Of a stretch of 11,407 bases of DNA, positions 1 through 9,200 are shown one piece after another. A program made the translations under genes and the position numbers. Where the stretch lies: NCBI GenBank assembly GCA_002887195.1, contig PJAB01001927.1:1-11407 (forward strand). The letters are read 5' to 3'. Every line of letters starts with the position of its first letter. Within the stretch, counting starts at the first letter, position 1. The notes below the pieces were generated by a model. It was not told the origin of the DNA and did no database searches. It saw only the letters and a list, made by a program, of their open reading frames with translations. This DNA comes from Chrysochromulina parva (lineage: Eukaryota > Haptophyta > Prymnesiales > Chrysochromulinaceae).

Positions 1-995
1 GCCATCATCTTGTCGAGCTTCGCGTCGCTGAGCGGGATGTTCCAAAGGTCGAGGGCGCGCGCAATCTCCTTCTTGCTCAGGCGGCCCGAGCGGTCGGTGT
101 CAATGTACTGGAACGCCTTGAACATGTCCGAGAAGCGCGTGTTCAGGCCGGTCTTGGCCATCGCCATAATCTCCTTAAGCTCCTTCTCGGCCTGGAACTT
201 CTCCTCCTTGGTCATGCCGCTTTTCTTGGGGGAAAGAGAGGTGTACTGCTGCTTCGCCTCCTCGGGCTGGTAGAACTCCTCCGGCAATGCCTGGAGCGAT
301 TTGCTGGACTTCAGAGGCACGGCTGTTGCAGCCCGGCCGCCGTCCATCTTGGCGTGCCACGAGGCCGTGGTCTCGAGACGATTTTTGATCGCAGCCGCGC
401 CTAGGGAGGCTTCAGAAACCATGCGCCGCAGTTTCTCCGAGCTCTTGCCATGGGAGAGCGTTGGGGGGTTGAGGAGCGACGCCGACGACTCCATGCCGAT
501 CATCTTGCGCGACTGCCGCGCCGCGAGGAACTTGGACGAGATGGAGCTGCGGCTCTCATCGAGGTTGCCGACGGTGGTAGGACGGCTCGACTGACGCGGG
601 TGGAACTTGGAAGAGGGCATGTCTCCGGTCTCGAGCGACTTGCAGAACAGAAGCCACGAGAACTGGCCGTTGCTGGAGATGAAGCGGTGCATGATGTCCT
701 TGAGCTCCTCCTCGGGGAGCTCGACGCCGCCCGCCTTCAGGCACGCCTTCACCTTGAACTTGGGGATGACGCCGTCCATGCGCGGGTCCTCGTGGACGAA
801 GGAGCCGCGCAGCTTCGTCGCTTCACTCTGCATGCGGATCCTCTCGTTGCGGCGGACGGTCATTGCAACGTGCTCGTCCCACTTTGCGGCGTTGGACGTG
901 ATCGACGACATCGACGCGCTCTTGTCCAGGCTGCGCAGCGTTGCAGCTGATTGTGATTTCATGAGGCTCGAGAGCGAGTTGTATGGCGCAGCCAT
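1..995 (-). CDS. EF-hand protein, N-terminal part (gene continues past left edge)
   Basis: This minus-strand frame is open from ATG at 995-993 to the window edge, giving 331 codons plus two bases. The C-terminal part seen here holds a canonical EF-hand loop at residues 299-310 (D-T-D-R-S-G-R-L-S-K-K-E: acidic positions 1 and 3, S5, G6, hydrophobic 8, E12), and a second EF-hand helix is starting at the edge. Residues about 79-122 resemble a degenerate EF-hand-like helix pair without ligands. Between them lies a Ser/Arg/Lys-rich linker. EF-hands bind Ca2+, so the protein is probably a calcium sensor or calcium-regulated structural protein; its partner is unknown. The start at 995 was chosen for its strong context (AACATGG). 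The frame also runs upstream to an ATG at 1124 (context GAGATGC), which would add 43 residues, and an in-frame stop lies just above that. It is head to head with the CEP76 homologue. Confidence 0.88.
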   Translation of the reverse strand, partial: MAAPYNSLSSLMKSQSAATLRSLDKSASMSSITSNAAKWDEHVAMTVRRNERIRMQSEATKLRGSFVHEDPRMDGVIPKFKVKACLKAGGVELPEEELKDIMHRFISSNGQFSWLLFCKSLETGDMPSSKFHPRQSSRPTTVGNLDESRSSISSKFLAARQSRKMIGMESSASLLNPPTLSHGKSSEKLRRMVSEASLGAAAIKNRLETTASWHAKMDGGRAATAVPLKSSKSLQALPEEFYQPEEAKQQYTSLSPKKSGMTKEEKFQAEKELKEIMAMAKTGLNTRFSDMFKAFQYIDTDRSGRLSKKEIARALDLWNIPLSDAKLDKMM

Positions 996-1260
996 GTTCG
1001 ACGTTTCCAGTTGCTCGTACGCGTGCGCCTTGAAGAGACGGAGCGCTTCGCTTGAGGTGAAACTCCCAGGGGAAGCGCGTCTTCGAAATAAAACGGGAAA
1101 ACGGTCGGCGTGCTTGGCAAGCATCTCAAAACCACACTCAACGCAGCGTCAACGAAATGTTATCGTGATCTCATCGACTGCGGTTCGTGGATCGGTTCCA
1201 GTTCCTTCGGGATTGCAAGGACAATTAGGGCGCAAGAGTTCTGGCCGCGCGGGAACGGCC
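996..1260. promoter_or_regulatory. Divergent intergenic region, candidate bidirectional promoter
   Basis: These 265 bp separate two head-to-head start codons, the minus-strand EF-hand gene (ATG at 995) and CEP76 (ATG at 1261). If the upstream in-frame ATG at 1124 is used instead, only 136 bp remain. I see no clear TATA box. Both 5' leaders and any shared promoter must lie here unless 5' introns exist. The promoter role is inferred from layout, not from a recognised motif. Confidence 0.45.
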
Positions 1261-3344
1261 ATGCACCTCGGCGTGGTCACATCTGAGCAGCACTCGGCGA
1301 TCAAGCAGCGCATCCAGCAGCACCTGCGTGAACAGGGCGTGTTCACTGCACTCAAGTCGATCGTTTCCTCCACGCTCGAGGGAGGTGACCACAAGCCCGG
1401 GCTAGCCGCCGACGCGGACAGCTCCGCCCTCAAAGCAGCCCAACGCGCAAGCGTGCTTGCTCGCATCGTCGCTGATCAGGCGGGGGGGGTGACCCCAGCG
1501 GCGGAGGTCGAAGATGCTGGACCGCAGCTTAAGCAGCGCGCGCTCTTGCACGTTCTGCTCCTCGGCGGAAGAGCTTTTACATACTTAGATGGCGAGGAGC
1601 AGATGGCTGGTGCTGAAGGTGACGAGGCCGACCGTGGCACTGTGTGCGTGTGTATGCAGTTCGGGTCGCAGCGCTTCCGCTCGCGCTCGGTGCCCTACAG
1701 CGCTGAGCCGCAGTGGCAGGATGGCGTGCTGCTCGAGCTGCCGCCACCGGATGAGGCGACGGCGGCTGCGATCGGCGCTGCTGGCGTGCCGGAGATGGCC
1801 ACGATGGAGAGGCTGCGCGGGCTATGCCGCGCGTGCGAGCCGATCCACGTGCTCGTCCTGCACGCGGTTGGCGGGCGCGAGCAACTGCTCTCCTCGTGCA
1901 TGCTAGAGTGGCGGCAGGTGCTCCACCACGTCCCGAAAGCGAGGCATCTCCCTATCTCCCTGCATGCCAGCGCTCACCACGGCGCTCTCCTCTCTCCACC
2001 ACGTCCCGAAAGCGAGGCATCTCCCTGCGTGCAAGCGCTCACCACGGCGCTCTCCTCTGGCAGGTGCTCCATCACGGACGGCACACCCTTGCCCTCGAGC
2101 TGCCCGGGGTGGGCGCCGAGGCGACGCTCCCAGTGGGCGCGCTTGAGTTGAAGCTCGAGCTGCTGCCGCGACCGCGCGCCGAGGCTGCCATGACCGAGGC
2201 TGAGGTGTACCTCACCATCAAGCGCGAACGCGACGCGCAGGTCGAGGCAGAGCGCCGCTTCTTTGCGTATGCGCGCGCTTGGTGGCAGCAGTACGTCGAG
2301 CTAAGCCCGGCGCATGCAAACCGTGCGGTGAAGCTGTTCGCGCTCTCGGAGCTGGGCACGCAGCGTCCGGTGAGCGCCTTTGTGCGACCGCTGCGCGCCG
2401 CGCGGCTGCTGCGCTCACCTCGCCACGCTGCCCACTTTGTGTCGCTGCTGCGCCACCGGCGCGAGCCTGCCGCGGGCAATGCGGTCACGGACGTGTGGCG
2501 GTCGGTGCATGCAACCCTCGCGACGCGCGCGGGCGAGACGGAGGAACACGCGTTGCTGCTGTGCTCCTTGCTGCTCGGCTTCGGCCTCGATGCGTACGTG
2601 TGCCTCGGCGCCGACGGACGCGGCAGCCACGTGTGGGTCCTGACCGTTGGCGTGGACGGCGCGCGCACGTTTTGGGAGAGCCTCACCGGACTCCAGTACG
2701 CGGTGCCCGGAGCGGCGGGACACCCGTACACTGAGCTCGCGTGTGTCTTCAATCATCGCGCGCTCTATGCCAACACGCAGCCGTCGGTCAAGCTCGAGCA
2801 CGCCTCTCTCGAGCTTGAGGATCCGTACGCGTGGAAGAAGATGGACGCTGCGCTCCTCAAGAGCGTGACGCCGCTGCCGCAGGCGCCCCTGCGCCCCTGC
2901 TCGATGGGCGAGCCAGCGGCGCTCGAGGCGGCGACGGAGACGGCGCTGCGTGCGCTCGTAGATGAGCATCGCGCCTCACGCGGCCTGGGGCGCCCTGGCG
3001 TCGTGTGGGATGAGGAGCTGAGTTACCTGCTCACGCCAGCACTTGCCTCGTACGAGACAGAGAGGATGACGGGGCATGCGGCCGTCGACCAGACGCTCTT
3101 TGCCGATGCGATCCGGCGCAAGGTGAGCGCGGGCCATACGTTCAAGGGCTTCCCGCACCACTTCGTGACGAGCGACGCGCGCAGCATCTTCGACACGTGG
3201 CTGCGCGACGAGGTGGCTCTGAGTATCCTGCAGTGCCGCGCCTCCAAGGCGAGTCTGGGCCTGCGGCTGCAGCTCCATCCGATGGCGGATGACATCGTGT
3301 CCGTCTGGGTGATGCTCGCCGTCGCGTACAAGCCGGAGGAGTGA
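1261..3344 (+). CDS. CEP76: CEP76 homologue (centrosomal/ciliary protein), two exons: 1261-1917 and 2064-3344
   Basis: Splicing 1261-1917 to 2064-3344 gives 645 residues, close to animal CEP76 (about 660). Similarity by eye is collinear throughout. Residues 1-35 match the CEP76 amino-terminal helix. From about 94 to 255 there is a C2-like region with LEWRQ at the exon junction. The W292-W293 stretch opens the transglutaminase-like region, followed by the LLLGFGLDAYVC core, H408 in HVWVLT and FWESLTG at 422-428. The C-terminal domain contains ELSYLLTPALASYE and TFKGFPHHFV (from T578). Known animal CEP76 limits centriole reduplication and belongs to a ciliary family with C2 and transglutaminase-like folds. 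Here the motif GDCEDHA of the human protein reads G376-E-T-E-E-H-A, so the usual cysteine is threonine and peptidase activity is unlikely. The ATG at 1261 has G at -3. The frame is open further upstream, but that part overlaps the opposite-strand gene. Confidence 0.95.
1918..2063 (+). other. CEP76 intron (GT-AG, 146 bp), bounded by duplicated exon sequence
   Basis: The donor is CAG|GTG at 1917/1918 and the acceptor GGCAG|GTG at 2063/2064. Removing the intron joins E-W-R-Q to V-L-H-H-G, which restores the CEP76 alignment and shifts reading from frame 1 to frame 3. The sequence GGCAGGTGCTCCAYCACG occurs at both boundaries (1913-1930 and 2059-2076) with one mismatch, and the 146-bp offset equals the intron length. 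The length is not a multiple of three, so retention causes a frameshift and a stop at 2149-2151. Confidence 0.9.
1921..2058 (+). repeat. Imperfect tandem duplication filling the CEP76 intron
   Basis: Two units, 1921-1993 (73 bp) and 1994-2058 (65 bp), both begin CTCCACCACGTCCCGAAAGC and both end in GGCGCTCTCCTCT. The 8-bp length difference is a small internal duplication (ATCTCCCT) in unit 1, and a few substitutions follow it. A third start of the same motif (CTCCATCACG) is the beginning of exon 2. Confidence 0.93.
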
Positions 3345-3863
3345 GTGAGAAGAGTCGCATGCTCGTCAGAACTCAGATCGGCGGCACCGTCGACACAAGA
3401 AAGCGTTTCGCTTATGATCCCGTTGCATTGAACATGATTTTGGTACCTGAACCTCAACCTGTACGGGCTACGGCGCGCTAGCCAGGTCGGTATTAGCGGA
3501 TTGCCGGATTCACATTGCGAAACAGGTTGGCATGCATCCCCAAAGCAGCTGCAGCCTGCAACGTGGGGATCTGTAATACCCCCAATAGGGGGAGCTTGGA
3601 AAGGTGGCATCCAACATCACAGTTCACACACCTCACACGCGTCGCCGTCGGTCGGCTACCGTCCTGTGCGCGCGCGTCTGTGGACTCGCGGGGCGAGACA
3701 TCCCTGTTAATTCTTAAAGGACACCGGCGGGGGGGGGGATCCGGGGCACGCAACCGCGGATTTGAAAGTCAAAGTTAAGATTCGACGAAATCTTGTTAAG
3801 GGCCGACGTGTATTCATACTTGTGGTCCTGTTTGTTGTGCGCTCTCCGCGCGAGCATCGCAAC
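3345..3863. other. Intergenic region between CEP76 and the Gly-rich EF-hand gene
   Basis: These 519 bp hold the CEP76 3' end and the upstream region of the next gene. No coding frame is convincing. Two simple structures are visible: a short hairpin with five C (3579-3583), AATA loop and five G (3588-3592), and a run of ten G at 3729-3738. The bases just before the 3864 start are AAC, a favourable start context. No promoter or polyadenylation motif can be named with confidence. Confidence 0.5.
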
Positions 3864-5481
3864 ATGTCTAAGAGAAAGGGCGGCGGTGGCGGTGGCACTG
3901 GGGGCGGCTACGGCTTCGGCGGCGGCGGCGGCGGTGAAGGCTGGGGCGGCGGTGGCGGCGGCGGTGGAGGCTGGGGCGGCGGCGGCGGCGGCGGTGAAGG
4001 CTGGGGCGGCGGCGGCGGCGGCGGTGAAGGCTGGGGGGGCGGCGGCGGCGGCGGCGGCAAAGGTGGCAGGGGCATCTCCAAGCAACACGGCAAAGGCAAA
4101 GGTAAGGGTGGGGGCAAAGGCAAGGGTGGTAAGGGTAAGAATAACAAGCCGTCTTCAACGCACATGGACGCGGAGACCGAGGCGATGGTCGAAGAGTGGC
4201 GGAGTGCCAAGCGCGCCAAGGACTTTGCCGCCGCTGATCGCCTCCGCGACGTGCTGCGCGCCGCCGGGGTCGAGCCCGGCGTGGACAGTGGCGGCGCCGG
4301 CGGCAGCAGCGGCGGCGATCCCTTTGGTGGCAAGCAGAAGAAGGCGCCAAAGGACGATGCATTCATGATGCCTGCGCCCTCCCCCCAAAAGAGCGAGACC
4401 CGCTTAGGTGGGCCGGAAGTGCTCGCTCCCCCCAATAGACCAGAGGACGCGAATCCAAGGGTCGACCCAAAGCTCTGGGACTTTGAGAAACCGCTGATGC
4501 TGACAGAGCCATCCATGATGCAAATTCAAACGCTTTGGCTGATCTTGGATAAGACCGGAGATGAGAGAATCAGCTACGAGGATTTTCTCGCGCTCGCTGG
4601 CGGGCACGGAGAGACCGATCAGAAGCGAGCGATAGCGAAGTGGCAGGAGATGGCGAAGTTTTTTGATACGGATCACTCTGGGGACGTCACGCCCTTCGAG
4701 TTCATCGATGGCTTCAAGAGGAAGGCGATGAGCGAGGAACTTGACTGGGAGGGGATCCAGAGCATGCCCAAAAAGACGTACCTTGATGTGCAGGCTCAGT
4801 ACAACGAGTCCGTCAACCGCCGACTGCAGAACCTTGTCAAAAAGGCGCACGCGTTCTTGGCCCAAGACGCTGCTCCGCCCGGCACGGTGATTAAACTCAG
4901 TCCACTCTGGAACGAACACAGAAGCACGAGAAAAATCTCGAAGGATTTAACGGAGCAGCTCCTGATCAACACCGAGAACCAGGAGAAGATCGAGAATATC
5001 TTCAAGCATCTTGATGAGACGAAAGATGGCGTCCTGACGAAGGAAGATTTCCGCTCGACGACAGAGGGCAAGGTGAGCCTTCGAGACGGCAGCAGCTCGC
5101 TCCCATTTGGCCGCCGCTCACCGCCCGCCGCCCGGCACCGAGGTCCATCCGCCGCCCAGCTGAGGCGCGCCGCCTCGGGCGCTGCCTCGTCGTCTGACAG
5201 CCCCTTCGAATTCGCATTGTGTGCTGCAGGTGTCGCGTTACAGCTTTTGGGACCAACTGCGCGCGGAGCTGGACGAGAACCAGGACGGCCATATCTCTGA
5301 TGTGGAGTTCGTCCTCGGCATCAAAAAAGTCGTCCTCAAGCAACCACAACTCCCACCCACCTCGCGCCCAGCGGACCACTCGCAGGCAATGACCATGCTG
5401 AACGAGGCGCTGAACCGATCGCTCAAGAAATGGCTTGCGGAATTCGCGCAAAAATATGGGATCGATACAAAGGGTGAGTGA
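3864..5481 (+). CDS. Gly-rich EF-hand protein, two exons: 3864-5072 and 5230-5481
   Basis: Splicing gives 486 residues. Order of parts: a Gly/Trp low-complexity head with four 10-residue GEGWGGGGGG-type repeats (residues 25-64); a Lys/Gly tract (about 76-96); a helical motif at about 108-138 (EEWRSAKRAKDFAAADRLRD) that resembles the C-terminal tail of cysteinyl-tRNA synthetases; then four EF-hands. Loops lie at 229-240 (degenerate, no glycine at position 6), 268-279 (canonical, D-T-D-H-S-G), 384-395 (near canonical) and 418-429 (canonical, D-E-N-Q-D-G). EF3 and EF4 form a normally spaced pair only after the intron is removed, which supports the splice. A calcium-binding role is well supported; the basic Gly/Lys head suggests nucleic-acid or polyanion contact, which is inference. 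The start at 3864 (AACATGT) begins MSKRKGG. The frame is open upstream but contains no earlier ATG there. The stop lies inside a GTGAGTGAGA string. Confidence 0.88.
3936..4055 (+). repeat. 30-bp Gly/Trp coding tandem repeat (4 units)
   Basis: Unit starts at 3936, 3966, 3996 and 4026 are exactly 30 bp apart and encode GEGWGGGGGG, with one unit carrying Gly in place of Glu. Flanking sequence is also GGC/GGT-rich. The coding strand is strongly G-rich here. Confidence 0.9.
5073..5229 (+). other. Intron of the Gly-rich EF-hand gene (GT-AG, 157 bp)
   Basis: The donor is GGCAAG|GTGAGCC and the acceptor GTGCTGCAG|GTGTCGCG. Removing it joins residue 403 (K of TTEGK) to VSRYSFWDQL and brings the fourth EF-hand into register with the third. 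The intron lacks the duplicated boundaries seen in the CEP76 intron, apart from GTG following both junctions. Read through, it encodes a Ser/Pro/Arg-rich stretch with no family resemblance. Confidence 0.88.
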
Positions 5482-6238
5482 GAGGCTACAGGCCAACCCT
5501 CGGGCTGATTGGGACAGGCGGAGGAACCTGCATGCGCAGCAGGAAGAGAACACAGGGAATTCATATTGGGATGAGACGAGAGAAGAGAGAGAGAGACCGG
5601 CCGGGGAGGGGCGTCAGGCGTCAAGCCGGTGGGGCCAATCGGCTGTGGGGGGGGGAACAGCGCGAATCGCGTTGGCAGCGAATGAACGTGATGTTGTGTT
5701 ACGTACCCATGATGTATACATGGACAGGTGCACTCCGCTGCCAACGTTCGGTTTTTGTTTACGAGACAACCTCTCGAGGTGGTGGTTCTCGAGTGCAGTG
5801 CGGTGTGTAATCTGTCTAACGGACAACGCCGGTGGCGGCGCGTGCGGCTCCGGTGACACTGGCGCGTGTCGGCTGTGTGGCGCCCGCGCGCCCCACGAGT
5901 ACTTTTTCCGGCCGTCTGAGGGCGGTCGCGGCGAAGAGCGGAAGGATGGAGAGGTGCTCCTCGGTGGTACCTGGTACGGCCCACGGCGCGGCCGGTACGC
6001 ACGGGGGGGCGACGCGCGCCGAGCGTTCGGTTTGAAACACGTGAACCGAACTGTCCCGTGTGGCCGCAGGCCCGGCCGACGTGCCCTTCCGTGTGTGCGG
6101 GACGCATGCCAGAGGAATTGTTCAAGGGAATCTGGAACTATCAACAAAATCCTCCATATAGTAGACGCGGGATGAACGTCTGCGAGCCAATTAAAAATCA
6201 AAGGGTTCGTCATCCCCGCGAGCACGTCGCCCTCGGCC
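5482..6238. other. Intergenic region with no supportable gene
   Basis: These 757 bp contain several long frames on both strands, but their composition is Arg/Gly/Pro noise typical of GC-rich DNA and none resembles a family. A purine-rich run (GAGA type) lies near 5574-5600. Two CTCGAG palindromes sit close together near 5772-5792. A short AT-rich patch (about 6190-6203) lies just upstream of the 6239 start and could be part of the next gene's promoter or leader. Confidence 0.5.
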
Positions 6239-9200
6239 ATGGCGTCTTCTCTGCTGTGTTTGTTGCTCAGCACGATCGTGCGCTACCCATCCCCATCGCC
6301 CGACCCGTGCATGTTCCCCTTCGCTAGCTGCACGTCACCCGACCCATCCCCATCGCCATGCACGTGCCGATGCCCATCGCCCGCCGCATCTCCTTCGCCC
6401 CCGCCCGGCGCATCCCCATCCCGCCCATCCGGCCCATCCCCATCGCCATCGCCCCCGCCGCCTTTCACCTTGCCGCCGCCCTCGCCGCCGCCACCACCGC
6501 CACCGCCGCCCTCACCTTCACCGCCGCCGCCCTCACCTTCACCGCCGCCTCCGTCACCACCGCCGCCGCCCCCCTCACCTTCACCGCCGCCGCTCTCACC
6601 TTCGCCACCGTCTCCGTCGCCGTCATCCGATGCTTCTCCGTCGCCATCGCCCGACGCATCTCCGTTGCCGTCGCCCGACGCATCTCCGTCGCCATCGCCC
6701 GATGCTTCTCCGTCGCCATCGCCCGATGCTTCTCCGTCGCCCTCGCCCGATGCATCTTCGTCGCCCTCGCCCGATGCTTCTCCCTCGCCATCGCCCGATG
6801 CTTCTCCCTCGCCATCGCCCGATGCTTCTCCGTCGCCCTCGCCCGATGCTTCTCCCTCGCCATCGCCCGATGCTTCTCCCTCGCCATCGCCCGATGCATC
6901 TCCGTCGCCATCGCCCGATGCTTCTCCGTCGCCATCGCCCGATGCATCTCCGTCGCCCTCGCCCGATGCATCTCCGTCGCCCTCGCCCGATGCATCTCCG
7001 TCGCCATCGCCCGATGCTTCGCCGTCGCCGTCGCCCGATGCTTCTCCGTCGCCCTCGCCTGATGCTTCTCCGTCGCCGTCGCCCGATGCTTCTCCCTCGC
7101 CATCGCCCGATGCATCTCCGTCGCCGTCGCCCGATGCTTCTCCCTCGCCATCGCCCGATGCATCTCCGTCGCCATCGCCCGATGCATCTCCGTCGCCGTC
7201 GCCCGATGCTTCTCCGTCGCCATCGCCCGATGCATCTCCGTCGCCATCGCCCGATGCTTCTCCGTCGCCGTCGCCCGATGCTTCTCCGTCGCCATCACCC
7301 GATGCTTCTCCGTCGCCGTCGCCCGATGCATCTCCGTCGCCGTCGCCCGATGCTTCTCCGTCGCCGTCGCCCGATGCTTCTCCGTCGCCGTCGCCCGATG
7401 CTTCTCCGTCGCCGTCGCCCGATGCTTCTCCCTCGCCATCGCCCGATGCATCTCCGTCGCCATCGCCCGATGCATCTCCGTCGCCATCGCCCGATGCTTC
7501 TCCGTCGCCCTCGCCCGATGCATGCACGTGCCCTTGCGCATCGCCCTCTCCCGACGCATCTGGCCCATCCCCATCCCCATTGCCTCCGCCGCCTTTCGCC
7601 TTGCCGCTGCCCTCGCCGCCGCCACCACCGCCGCCGCCTTCGCCACCGCCGCCGCCCGCACCTTCACCGCCGCCGCCCTCACCTTCACCGCCGCCTCCCT
7701 CGCCGCCGCCGGCCGGCTGCACAAACACCGCAGCGTATAACTACCGCCCCTTTGCCAGAACCGACGACGGCTCGTGCATCATCGGCGGGTGCACCGACTC
7801 GCGCTTCCCCCAATACAATCCTGCGGCCAGGTTCGACAACGGCGGATGCGCTCCACCCGTCCCGGGCTGCACGAACACGGCGGCCTTCAACTACCAGGCG
7901 AGCGCCACCTACTGCCCCACGGGTAACTGCTGCGTCTTCCCCGTGGTAGGATGCATGAACTCGGACGCCCTCAACTACGACCCGACTGCCACGTTCAGCA
8001 ATGTAAACACCCATCCATGCCATCCCCGCGTCCGGGGCTGCACGAACTCGGCAGCAGCCAACTACAATGCGCTCTACAACTCCCCACTCCCAACCTCGTG
8101 CATCTTCTTGGGCTGCATGAACTCGCGTGACACCAGGTACTCTTCGATGGCTACGATCGACAATGGCTCGTGCCCGAACAACCCAGGCTGCATCGAGACT
8201 CATGCGCTCAACTACAATGCAGTCTACAACGTGCGGCTGAATGGCTTTTGCTCTTACGGCGGCTGCACCGACTCCACCAATGCCAACTACAATGCGCAGA
8301 ACACCTTCTTCATCCCGGGCTCGTGCGCGACGTTAGGCCGCCGCCTCGAGGAGGACGCTCCGGGTCGCCGGATGCAGACGTCCCCGGGCTGCATGGACCC
8401 GGCCGCATCCGCGACCTATTCGGCCGCATACACGTCGCACCTTCAGTCCGCTTGCACGTACCACGTCCTGGGCTGCAAGAACGTCAACGCGTTCAATTAC
8501 CTGGCGTTGGCCACGGCGGGCAACCCAACTGCCACCACATCATGCATCGCGCGTGTCACCGGCTGCATGTCGCCCACGGCGATCAACTACAACAGCACTG
8601 CCAACACCGCTGGCACGTGCACGTACCCCGTCCAGGGTTGCATGAACTCTGCCGCCAGCAACTACATGCCCACGGCCAACGTCAACGTCGCCTCCTTGTG
8701 CACGTACATCATCAGTGGCTGCACGACCCCTCAGGCGCTGAACTACAACCCCTCGGCCACCGTCGACAATGGCTGCCAGTTTCCGGTGAGGGGCTGTCCA
8801 ATCCCGACGGCGTCGAACTATGTGGCCAACGTCACGGCTGGGTTTAACACCACGTGCGCTTACAACGTCCCGGGCTGCAAGTTTGCGGGGGCATCCAACT
8901 ACAACCCGAGCGCCACGGTCGACAACGGCAGCTGCGTCGTGGCATCGCCGCCGCCGAAGCCGCCGCCGCCGTCGCCCCCACAGCGCCCGCCCCCGTCGCC
9001 GCCGTCGCCGCCGCCTCCGAGTCCGTCGCCGCCGCCGCCGAGTCCCCCGCCGCCCTCCCCCTCACCCCCGCCGCCCTCGCCGCCGGCGATGAGCGTCGTC
9101 GGGTTTACCCTTCGGCTCGCCGGCGACGTCTCCTCGTTCACCGCGAGCGTGCAATCTCAGATCAAGAGCGCGACCGCCGCCAAGGCGGGCGTCGACACAT

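Noticed and set aside
450..950. Plus-strand 166-codon frame over the left gene
   Set aside because: It is antisense to the EF-hand reading, which has a canonical EF loop and plausible codon use; the plus frame has no family resemblance.
607..1260. Upstream extension of CEP76 in the same frame
   Set aside because: It overlaps the opposite-strand gene, and the CEP76 family's amino terminus aligns with the ATG at 1261.
3762..3863. Upstream extension of the Gly-rich EF-hand protein
   Set aside because: The frame is open but has no ATG before 3864, and its composition changes sharply at MSKRKGG.
5435..6175. Third exon of the EF-hand gene or a separate gene downstream of it
   Set aside because: Composition is Arg/Gly-rich noise without a domain, and no matching acceptor could be tied to the donor-like string at the stop.
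6632..7519. CRISPR-like array
   Set aside because: The 24-bp units are directly adjacent with no spacers, are in frame with a protein and lie in eukaryotic DNA.
6283..7728. Long minus-strand open frames opposite the 37-unit array (Gly-Asp-rich and Ala-Thr-rich)
   Set aside because: They are mirror images of a 24-bp repeat without stops; the plus frame has the start, the flanking domains, the membrane segment and the codon-position pattern of real coding.
6358..7949. Other plus-strand frames through the array (Arg/Leu/Pro-rich and Ala/Ile-rich)
   Set aside because: Same cause; they lose any character outside the array, and substitutions between units fall at third positions only in the accepted frame.
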